Of a stretch of DNA of 6,987 nucleotides, positions 1-6,987 are shown piece after piece. The DNA is taken from positions 1 through 6,987 of the forward strand of contig DYTM01000056.1 in assembly GCA_020725985.1 (NCBI GenBank), in the 5' to 3' direction. The stretch comes from Methanomassiliicoccus sp. (GTDB lineage: Archaea > Thermoplasmatota > Thermoplasmata > Methanomassiliicoccales > JACIVX01). Numbering within the stretch: position 1 is the first letter of the stretch; each line of letters starts with the position of its first letter. A model generated the notes under the pieces. It was given only the letters and a program-made list of their open reading frames with translations, was not told where the DNA came from and searched no databases. The translations under genes were made by a program, and so were the position numbers.

Positions 1-290
1 AGGAGCGGATCCTGAACAAGGTGGGTGCCAGTCGAGGTTACGTGGTCGATGACCCTCTGATGGTAGTAGGAGTCGGAACCGCCGGAGACGAGGAAACCGT
101 TGTCGACCGAGGTCGAGTAGCCGAAGTAGCTCCGGACGAAGAGGGCGATGAAGCCGATCATGACGAGGACGAGAAGGGTATGCCAGTTCCTCCCCAGCCA
201 TGACTCGCTCAGGCGAGACCCTATGCCGCCGATCGATCGGAAGCGGTCCGTCGCGGAAAGCGAGCTCGTTCCTCCCTCTTTCCCTGCCAT
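1..290 (-). CDS. aglB: Oligosaccharyltransferase AglB/STT3, N-terminal fragment (runs off left edge)
   Basis: Reading the minus strand from ATG at 290 gives 96 open residues that continue past base 1, so the gene is cut by the window edge and not broken. AglB/STT3 is the membrane enzyme that moves a lipid-linked glycan onto Asn in N-X-S/T sequons on the outer face of the membrane. Residues 1-35 form a hydrophilic cytoplasmic N-terminus. Residues about 36-52 (WHTLLVLVMIGFIALFV) form a first membrane helix. After it comes GGSDSYYHQRVIDHV at 70-84, which matches the first catalytic acidic motif of STT3 proteins; D73 is the likely metal and acceptor-site aspartate. The start is supported by GAGGAG eight bases upstream and a TATA-like box further upstream. 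The family call rests on the TM1 plus GGSD-YYH pattern; the C-terminal WWDYG region lies outside the window. Confidence 0.85.
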   Translation of the reverse strand, partial: MAGKEGGTSSLSATDRFRSIGGIGSRLSESWLGRNWHTLLVLVMIGFIALFVRSYFGYSTSVDNGFLVSGGSDSYYHQRVIDHVTSTGTHLVQDPL

Positions 291-298
291 CTTAGAGT

Positions 299-305
299 CT
301 CCTCT
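299..305 (-). promoter_or_regulatory. Shine-Dalgarno site of aglB
   Basis: AGAGGAG on the minus strand lies eight bases before the ATG at 290. It fits pairing with the archaeal 16S 3' end and fixes the start codon of the partial aglB gene. Confidence 0.7.
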
Positions 306-337
306 GCAGAATTGTGGCAAGTCGATAACGCACCCAC

Positions 338-347
338 TATAAATAAT
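338..347 (-). promoter_or_regulatory. TATA-like box of aglB
   Basis: The minus strand reads ATTATTTATA here, an AT-rich island in GC-rich surroundings. It lies about 52 bases upstream of the aglB ATG. Placing the transcription start some 25 bases downstream of the box gives a leader of roughly 25 bases that contains the Shine-Dalgarno site. This suggests aglB has its own promoter although pyrF lies 100 bases upstream in the same direction. The box was read by eye, not scored with a matrix. Confidence 0.55.
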
Positions 348-390
348 TGTCCACAGCCATCGTCCCAAAATCGACAATCTGGATAGTGCT

Positions 391-1059
391 TCAGAGAACC
401 CGTTTTCCGCTGCTCGATAGAGCCTCGGTTATCTCCGCGCAAATCCTCTCGGCGACTCCCTTCGGATCGGGGTCGGAGTATATCGATCTGCCGACGATGA
501 CATGGTCCGCGCCCATCGAGATCGCGCTCCCGGCGCTTCCCCCCTGCGCCCCCACTCCAGGCGCAAGTATGAGGAGGTTCCCGACGATTGACCGGATCTT
601 CCTGACGCTCTCGGGCCGCGTCGCCGGCGCTATCACGCCGGAGGCGCCGCACTCCATAGCCATCGAGGCGATCCTCTCGGCCACCGGCGCGGTGAACTCC
701 TGACCTCCGGGGTGGCTCATCTCCGTCACCACGAACACATCGGCGCCCCTGGCCGCCTCAACCGAGGCCCGCACCGAATCCCGACCGGTGAACCCGTGAA
801 CGATTATGCCCCGGGCCCCGAGCCTGACAGCCTCGGCGACGATGAGCCTGTTGGTGTTCGGAATGTCCGCGACCTTGAAGTCGCATATCACGTCGGAGGA
901 TTTCGAGAGCTTCGTTATGATCGAGGGCGACGCGGAAAGGACCAAGGGCCAGTTGATCTTCACCGCATCCACCAGCCCCCTCACCGCCTCCACCACCTGC
1001 ATCGCCTTCTCCTCCCTCGTCTCGTCCAGGGCGAGTATGAGACGCGTCTTCTTCCTCAT
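391..1059 (-). CDS. pyrF: Orotidine 5'-phosphate decarboxylase
   Basis: A cytoplasmic enzyme that decarboxylates OMP to UMP, the last step of de novo pyrimidine synthesis. The 222-residue length is normal for archaeal members. Visible landmarks of the TIM-barrel family are LALD at 9-12, VKINWP at 33-38 (K34), and the catalytic signature D60-F-K62-V-A-D65-I-P-N-T69. Also present are TEMSHPG at 112-118 (S115 in the pyrimidine/phosphate loop), APGVGAQGG at 166-174 and IVGRSIY at 188-194, where Q172 and R191 should bind the phosphate. All catalytic residues are present. An in-frame ATG at 1182 exists, but the start at 1059 is preferred: GGAGG sits six bases upstream, the protein then begins just before the first beta strand, and the longer form would translate through the TATA-like box. 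It diverges from the radical SAM gene and is followed by aglB in the same direction. Confidence 0.95.
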   Translation of the reverse strand: MRKKTRLILALDETREEKAMQVVEAVRGLVDAVKINWPLVLSASPSIITKLSKSSDVICDFKVADIPNTNRLIVAEAVRLGARGIIVHGFTGRDSVRASVEAARGADVFVVTEMSHPGGQEFTAPVAERIASMAMECGASGVIAPATRPESVRKIRSIVGNLLILAPGVGAQGGSAGSAISMGADHVIVGRSIYSDPDPKGVAERICAEITEALSSSGKRVL

Positions 1060-1062
1060 TTG

Positions 1063-1070
1063 CACCCTCC
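1063..1070 (-). promoter_or_regulatory. Shine-Dalgarno site of pyrF
   Basis: The minus strand reads GGAGGGTG just before the ATG at 1059 (GGAGG core six bases away). This site decides the start in favour of 1059 over the ATG at 1182. Confidence 0.75.
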
Positions 1071-1100
1071 AGCCGCTACTATCGATACACCCGCTCGCGG

Positions 1101-1111
1101 CATATATGTAA
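1101..1111 (-). promoter_or_regulatory. TATA-like box of pyrF
   Basis: The minus strand reads TTACATATATG, centred about 46 bases upstream of the pyrF ATG. Initiation about 25 bases downstream would give a leader of roughly 20 bases holding the Shine-Dalgarno site, the same geometry as at aglB. It was identified by eye. Confidence 0.5.
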
Positions 1112-1131
1112 TGGGTGGGTGGGTTGAAATA

Positions 1132-1144
1132 GTCCACTGTGGAC
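1132..1144. promoter_or_regulatory. 13-base palindrome between divergent promoters, candidate operator
   Basis: GTCCAC-T-GTGGAC is a perfect inverted repeat with a one-base centre. It sits between the TATA-like box of pyrF (1101-1111) and that of the radical SAM gene (1158-1165). The position suits a dimeric regulator acting on either promoter, but the regulator is unknown. A stem with a one-base loop is sterically unlikely in RNA, so a DNA site is the better reading. A chance palindrome cannot be excluded. Confidence 0.35.
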
Positions 1145-1157
1145 CGGGGAAGGCAAA

Positions 1158-1165
1158 GCTTAAGT
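1158..1165 (+). promoter_or_regulatory. Possible TATA-like box of the radical SAM gene
   Basis: GCTTAAGT, preceded by the purine-rich GGCAAA (possible BRE), is centred about 29 bases before the ATG at 1191. That spacing would place the transcription start almost on the start codon, so the mRNA would be leaderless or nearly so. This agrees with the absence of a convincing Shine-Dalgarno site before 1191. The match to a TATA consensus is weak. Confidence 0.35.
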
Positions 1166-1190
1166 TGACGGCGGCCCTGCAATCAGCCGG

Positions 1191-2246
1191 ATGACCGGGA
1201 AGTCGATGGAGGCTGGCTCCAGATACACTGGCAAGCTCCCGAGAGGATGCGCCCTCTGCAGGAAGGGCGCGAAGATGGTCCTACTGGTCACGGGGAAGTG
1301 CGGGACTGCCTGCTTCTACTGTCCGCTTTCGAGGAAGAAGAGGGGGAGGGACGTAGTCTACGCGAACGAGCTCAGGGTCAAGGACGAGGAGGAGGTGCTG
1401 ACCGAGGCCCGCCTCATCGACGCGGAAGGCACTGGGATAACCGGCGGGGACCCGCTCGTCGTCCTCGATCGGACCCTGCGACTCATACGCCTTCTCAAGA
1501 GGGAATTCGGTCGGGACCACCACGTCCATTTATACACCTCGACGGTCGATCCGGTCGCATTCAGGAGGCTGGAGAGGGCCGGCCTGGACGAGCTGAGAAT
1601 TCATCCGGGGATATCGAAGTGGAAGAGGATGGAGAAGGCGAACTACAACGGGGCGTTTACGAGGAAGAGCATGGCGGTAGGGCTAGAGGTGCCGTCGATA
1701 CCCTACCTCAGGGATGACCTCGTCTCGCTGGTCACCTACGCCGACCGCATCGGATTGGATTTCGTCAACCTGAACGAACTCGAGTTCTCCGAAACGAACT
1801 GGAGGAGGCTGAGGGCGAGGGGGCTCGAACCGAAGGACGATGTCTCGAGCGCCGCGAAGGGGAGCGAGCTCGATCTCTCGACCCCCCGCCACTACTGCTC
1901 CTCGAGCTTCAAGGACCGCGTCCAGCTGAGGAAGCGCATAATGAGGAGGGCGAGGAACGTCGCCAGGCCGGGGGATGTCATCACCGAGGACGGCACCCTC
2001 CTGAAGGGGATCGTCGAAGGAAGGAATCGGGAAAGGATAAGGGAGGCGCTCTCGAAGGACTTCCACGTCCCGGACGATCTGATGTTCGTGGACGAGGAGA
2101 AGAGAAGGGTCGAGATCGCTCCATGGATCCTCGAAGAAATCGCCGCCTCATTGACCTACGACGCTTTCATCGTCGAGGAGTATCCGACCGCCGACAGGCT
2201 CGAGGTGGAACGGGAGAGGCTGAGCACCAGACCTAGGCGACGCTGA
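1191..2246 (+). CDS. Uncharacterised radical SAM protein (COG2108-like)
   Basis: A 351-residue radical SAM enzyme of unknown substrate. The cluster motif is C37-GTA-C41-FY-C44 (CX3CX2C), which should hold the [4Fe-4S] cluster that cleaves S-adenosylmethionine. TGGDPL at 84-89 corresponds to the SAM-binding GGE-type motif, and HLYTST at 113-118 and the NLNELEF stretch at 193-199 fit later barrel strands. Two further cysteine elements stand out: C20-AL-C23 just before the core motif, and HYCSSSFKD (C236) followed by an arginine-rich helix. This layout resembles the archaeal family described as related to pyruvate formate-lyase activating enzyme (COG2108), recalled from knowledge and not searched. 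The start at 1191 gives a likely leaderless mRNA; ATG at 1206 is an alternative that keeps every motif. It is divergent from pyrF and overlaps the end of nusA by 14 bases tail to tail. No function is claimed beyond radical SAM chemistry. Confidence 0.85.
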   Translation: MTGKSMEAGSRYTGKLPRGCALCRKGAKMVLLVTGKCGTACFYCPLSRKKRGRDVVYANELRVKDEEEVLTEARLIDAEGTGITGGDPLVVLDRTLRLIRLLKREFGRDHHVHLYTSTVDPVAFRRLERAGLDELRIHPGISKWKRMEKANYNGAFTRKSMAVGLEVPSIPYLRDDLVSLVTYADRIGLDFVNLNELEFSETNWRRLRARGLEPKDDVSSAAKGSELDLSTPRHYCSSSFKDRVQLRKRIMRRARNVARPGDVITEDGTLLKGIVEGRNRERIREALSKDFHVPDDLMFVDEEKRRVEIAPWILEEIAASLTYDAFIVEEYPTADRLEVERERLSTRPRRR

Positions 2247-2658
2247 TGCTCTGAACGTTGTGATGCCGGTTGACGATGTCCCTCGCGATCTTGAGGTTCC
2301 GCCCGTTCTTCCCGATCGCCCTTCCCTTGACCTTCGGGTCGACGGTGACGGTCGCGTGGATGATGTTCCCCCGGTTCTCGATCGTGACGCTCTGGACGTT
2401 GTAGTTGTAGAAGACGTTCTTGATGAACTCCTCCGGCTCGTCCGAGTACTCGATGACCTGGATGTTCTTGCCCGTGGTATTCTTCAACCTTATGACGTTC
2501 TCCCCGCCCCTGCCGACCGCCCTGTTCGCATGGCCCGGGTCGACGACGAAGACGAGCTTCTCCTCGGTCTCCATGCAGTCCTTAACCCTCGTCTTGGTGA
2601 TCGTCTCGAAAAGCGATATGTACCGCAGCGTGTCCTCGGTGAAAGTGATGTCTGGCAT
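2233..2658 (-). CDS. nusA: Archaeal NusA-like transcription termination/elongation factor
   Basis: A 141-residue archaeal NusA, which consists only of two KH RNA-binding domains and lacks the bacterial N-terminal polymerase-binding and S1 domains. KH1 carries AVGRGGENV at 47-55 and KH2 carries AIGKNGRNLK at 114-123, both GXXG loops. The early LFE..TK.RVKDC stretch (17-28) is typical of the family. It is presumed to bind nascent RNA or polymerase during elongation and termination, though its exact role in archaea is less well settled than in bacteria. The start is uncertain: ATG at 2658 follows the rpl30e stop by five bases, while GTG at 2667 would add three residues and overlap that stop as GTGA. 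I prefer ATG, with GTGAT serving as a weak Shine-Dalgarno site; either implies coupling to rpl30e. It stops at TAG and its last 14 bases overlap the convergent radical SAM gene. Confidence 0.92.
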   Translation of the reverse strand: MPDITFTEDTLRYISLFETITKTRVKDCMETEEKLVFVVDPGHANRAVGRGGENVIRLKNTTGKNIQVIEYSDEPEEFIKNVFYNYNVQSVTIENRGNIIHATVTVDPKVKGRAIGKNGRNLKIARDIVNRHHNVQSISVA

Positions 2659-2663
2659 GTGGA

Positions 2664-4383
<1,720 letters not shown>

Positions 4384-6987
4384 CTACTCCTCACCCCCTC
4401 CCTCGAACTCTGGCTCCTCGAACTCCTCTTCCTCCTCCATCTCCATCAGGTCCTTCTCTATGGTGGCGTACCCGGCAACCTTCTTCTCCTCGATCTTTGC
4501 CAGCAGCTCGGCCTCGTCCCCGAGTACCTCGACCAGGAGATCGTCGACGTCGATCGCGTCCCCCTGCACGCTCCTGCAGGGATCGATCCCGTCCTCTCCG
4601 TACCTGAACTGGACGACCATGTCCGCCGTGTTCCGGACCGTCCCGTCCTGCTTCAGCTTGAGATCCTCGAGCGCGTTGATGAGCCTCCGCTGCATGTATC
4701 CGGACCGGGAAGTACGAACGGCTGTGTCGACCAGACCCTCCCTGCCTCCCATGCTGTGGAAGAAGAACTCGGTCGGGGTGAGGCCGCTCTTGTACGAGTT
4801 CGTGACAAAACCGCGGGCCTGGGCACCGAGGTCCCCCTTCCTGAAGTGGGGGAGCGTCCGGTTCCAGTACCCTCTGGAGAGCCGCTCGCCTCTGACCGCC
4901 TGCTGGCCGATGCAGCCAGCCATCTGGCTGAGGTTGAGCATCGAGCCCCTCGCGCCGGACCGGGCCATGATGACCGCCGAGTTCTCCAGACCGAGATGCC
5001 GGCCGGCGATCTGCCCGGCCTCGTCTCTTGCCCTTCCCAGAACCTTCATGACCTCTACCTCGAGCGTCTCCTCAAGGGAACGCCCGGGCAGCTGCTCCAG
5101 TATCCCCTCGCGGTACGCTGCCACGAGGTCATCGACCCTCTTGGCCGCGTCCTGAAGGACGTCCTCGATCTGGCGCTTCGCCTCCTCGGGGATGTCCTCG
5201 TCGTCGATGCCGGTTGTGAACCCCTCGACCATGATCGCTCCGATAGCCAGCCTGGTCAGGTTGTCTATGATATTCTTCGCAGCCTCCGAGCCGTAGTCCC
5301 GGGCGACCTTGTCGACGATCTTCCCCTTGAACGATCCTATCGCCTTCTCGTCGATCGTCCCGTAGAGAAGCTCGCCGTTCCTTATTCTCACGTATGCGTC
5401 GAGATCGCACTTCTCCTTCAGACACTCGTTGCACTTCCTGCATATCGAGGCCCTGAAGGTGATCCTGAAATCCTCCGGGAGGATGATGGAGAAGAGCTGC
5501 TTTCCCGTCCAGTACTTCTCGCCCTTCTCCTCGATCGGCTCGGGAAGGGGCCTGTGCTTCACCCTCGAGAGCATGAAAAGGGTCTCCTCCCTGGTGAACT
5601 TCGGATTCCGGTGGGTGAGGAGGAAGCAGCCTGTGATGTGGTCGTGGATTGCGCCAATGACCGGCCCGCCGAATCTCGGGGAAAGGATGTGCTCCTGCAC
5701 CTTCATGAGGATGAGGGCCTCGGCCCTCGCCTCCTCGCTCTGGAGGACATGGAGGTTCATCTCGTCCCCGTCGAAGTCAGCGTTGTAGGGAGGGCAGACG
5801 CAGAGGTTGAGCCTGAAGGTCTTCCAGGGCATCACCCTGACGCTGTGCGCCATCATGGACATCCTGTGCAGCGAGGGCTGCCGGTTGAAAAGAACGACAT
5901 CCCCGTCCATGAGATGCCTCTCCACCACGAAGTTGACGTCGACCGTCTCGGCGACGCTCTCGGCGTTCTTGTCCGTCACCCTTATCCTCCTTCCGTCTGG
6001 TCGGATGACGTAGTTCACGCCGGGCTTGTAATCCTCGTTTGGCGGGGATGGCCCTCGCTTGACTATCTCCTTCAGAAGCGGAAGGTTGTTCGGGGTCGCG
6101 TAGACCGGAACGGTCAGCTCCCTCGCGGCCTCATACGGCACACCCACCTCGTTGATCGACAGCGCCGGATCGGGGGAGATGACCGTACGCGCGGAGAAGT
6201 TGACCCTCTTGCCGGAGAGGTTCGACCGGAACCTTCCCTCCTTCCCTTTCAGCCTCTGCACGAGCGTCTTCAGGGGCCTCCCGGACCGATGCCGCGCGGG
6301 GGGTATCCCGGAGGTCTGGTTGTCGAAATAGGTTGTGACATGGTATTGAAGGAGCTCCCACAGGTCCTCGACGATGAGCTGGGGCGCGCCCGCGTCCCGG
6401 TTCTCCCTCAGTCTCTGGTTGATCCTCAGCACATCGACGAGTTTGTGGGTCAGATCGTCCTCGGACCTGTCCCCGGACTCGAGGGTGATCGACGGTCTCA
6501 CCGTGACCGGCGGAACGGGAAGGGCCGTCAGGACCATCCACTCCGGCCGGCAAGCCTTCGGATCGATTCCAAGGGGAACGAGATCATCGTCCGGAATCCT
6601 CTCGAGCCTCTCCCTCACTTCCTTGGGAGTGAGCTTGTGCCCGTCCTCCCGGAAGGTGGTGGGCTTGTCGAGCGTGATCTTGAGCTGCTCCGCCCCGCAG
6701 TGGGGGCAGACCGGTCGGGAGGCGGCGTCCTTCGCCGTCTCCTTTGAAAGGAGCCGGACGTCCATTGCGTCCCCTCCCATCTCCTCGACCGACTCCATCG
6801 CCTCCGTGTACTCCTTGGCCTGCTCCTCGGTGAGGAGGAGACGGCCGCAGGACCGGCAGGTGGACTGGAGGAGCTTCTTGATTTCTTTTACAAAGCCGAC
6901 ATGAATGACCGGCATCGCTAGGTCGATGTGGCCGAAGTGCCCGGGGCACTCGTCCACCTTGTGCCCGCAGGTCTTGCACCGGAGACC
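4384..6987 (-). CDS. rpoA1: DNA-directed RNA polymerase subunit A' (5' end outside window)
   Basis: The catalytic N-terminal part of the archaeal Rpb1/beta' equivalent. Open frame extends to the right edge, so 867 residues are visible and roughly the first 50-60 are missing; the GTG at 6957 is internal, not the start. Numbering from the first visible residue, C4, C7, C14 and H17 form the clamp zinc site (LRCKTCGHK...ECPGHFGH). C44, C47, C94 and C97 form the second zinc site. YNADFDGDEMN at 401-411 carries the Mg-binding D404, D406 and D408. A four-cysteine cluster lies at 516-527 (CRKCNEC, then C527). SQMAGCIGQQAVRG (687-700) and the bridge helix GGREGLVDTAVRT (747-759) with GYMQRRLINALEDL follow. 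The C-terminus ends in a strongly acidic tail (about 849-867). The gene stops at TAG, immediately followed by the ATG of rpoA2. Confidence 0.97.
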   Translation of the reverse strand, partial: GLRCKTCGHKVDECPGHFGHIDLAMPVIHVGFVKEIKKLLQSTCRSCGRLLLTEEQAKEYTEAMESVEEMGGDAMDVRLLSKETAKDAASRPVCPHCGAEQLKITLDKPTTFREDGHKLTPKEVRERLERIPDDDLVPLGIDPKACRPEWMVLTALPVPPVTVRPSITLESGDRSEDDLTHKLVDVLRINQRLRENRDAGAPQLIVEDLWELLQYHVTTYFDNQTSGIPPARHRSGRPLKTLVQRLKGKEGRFRSNLSGKRVNFSARTVISPDPALSINEVGVPYEAARELTVPVYATPNNLPLLKEIVKRGPSPPNEDYKPGVNYVIRPDGRRIRVTDKNAESVAETVDVNFVVERHLMDGDVVLFNRQPSLHRMSMMAHSVRVMPWKTFRLNLCVCPPYNADFDGDEMNLHVLQSEEARAEALILMKVQEHILSPRFGGPVIGAIHDHITGCFLLTHRNPKFTREETLFMLSRVKHRPLPEPIEEKGEKYWTGKQLFSIILPEDFRITFRASICRKCNECLKEKCDLDAYVRIRNGELLYGTIDEKAIGSFKGKIVDKVARDYGSEAAKNIIDNLTRLAIGAIMVEGFTTGIDDEDIPEEAKRQIEDVLQDAAKRVDDLVAAYREGILEQLPGRSLEETLEVEVMKVLGRARDEAGQIAGRHLGLENSAVIMARSGARGSMLNLSQMAGCIGQQAVRGERLSRGYWNRTLPHFRKGDLGAQARGFVTNSYKSGLTPTEFFFHSMGGREGLVDTAVRTSRSGYMQRRLINALEDLKLKQDGTVRNTADMVVQFRYGEDGIDPCRSVQGDAIDVDDLLVEVLGDEAELLAKIEEKKVAGYATIEKDLMEMEEEEEFEEPEFEGGGEE
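4391..4401 (-). promoter_or_regulatory. Shine-Dalgarno site of rpoA2 inside the A' tail
   Basis: The minus strand reads GGAGGGGGTGA, ending seven bases before the rpoA2 ATG. It is encoded by the Gly/Glu-rich last codons of A'. The long match to the anti-Shine-Dalgarno sequence argues that A'' is started afresh and not made only by read-through. Confidence 0.7.

Noticed and set aside
360..390. Transcription terminator after pyrF
   Set aside because: Only a run of four T residues follows the stop on the minus strand and no clear stem was found, so no terminator is called.
1113..1149. G-run repeat GGGTGGGTGGG as a possible G-quadruplex
   Set aside because: Only three adjacent G3 runs are present; the fourth run is more than 20 bases away, so a stable quadruplex is unlikely.
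1060..1182. Longer pyrF starting at the ATG at 1182
   Set aside because: The extra 41 residues precede the first barrel strand, match nothing expected, and would cover the TATA-like box and the Shine-Dalgarno site of the start at 1059.
5740..5760. Leu after HV in the A' active-site region (HVLQ) where eukaryotic and bacterial enzymes have Pro
   Set aside because: It looked like a change at a near-invariant residue, but I recall Leu at this place in haloarchaeal A' as well. It is probably a lineage variant and not a defect.
4756..6747. 663-residue open frame on the plus strand opposite rpoA1
   Set aside because: It is antisense to a fully conserved polymerase gene, has low-complexity Leu/Val/Asp/Arg composition and no domain. 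Such frames arise from GC-rich codon use on the other strand.

Overview
The window is GC-rich archaeal DNA. The RNA polymerase largest subunit is split into A' and A'', followed by eL30 and the archaeal NusA-like protein; that set and order is specific to archaea. An archaeal-type oligosaccharyltransferase (AglB/STT3), TATA-like boxes and strong Shine-Dalgarno sites agree with this. The gene set and protein character suggest a euryarchaeon in the broad sense, perhaps Thermoplasmatota. That finer placement is an impression and was not tested by a tree.

Layout, left to right. (1) Bases 1-290, minus strand: N-terminal 96 residues of an AglB/STT3 oligosaccharyltransferase running off the left edge, with its own TATA-like box and ribosome binding site. 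(2) 391-1059, minus: pyrF, orotidine 5'-phosphate decarboxylase. (3) 1060-1190: divergent promoter region holding two TATA-like boxes and a perfect 13-base palindrome between them. (4) 1191-2246, plus: an uncharacterised radical SAM protein resembling the COG2108 family. (5) 2233-6987, minus: the transcription cluster, transcribed right to left as rpoA1 (A', 5' end outside the window), rpoA2 (A''), rpl30e and nusA. Its genes touch or overlap (TAG directly followed by ATG between A' and A''; 8 bases shared between A'' and eL30; 5 bases or an overlap between eL30 and NusA), so they are almost certainly one co-translated operon.

A' carries the catalytic NADFDGD loop, the zinc sites and the bridge helix. 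A'' carries the trigger loop and the C-terminal part of the clamp and jaw. Together they form the archaeal counterpart of Rpb1/beta'. NusA-like protein and eL30 link the operon to elongation and ribosomes. The usual euryarchaeal continuation (rps12-rps7-elongation factor genes) is absent; the operon ends in a 14-base tail-to-tail overlap with the radical SAM gene.

Most of the window is core housekeeping sequence, and I see no clearly new multi-gene system. The points most worth a second look are the enlarged N-terminus of A'' (helix-hairpin-helix-like domain plus basic linker), the A'/A'' junction in which both genes share a frame and are separated by one amber codon, the oppositely charged tails at that junction, the extra conserved-looking cysteines of the radical SAM protein, and the palindrome between the divergent promoters.
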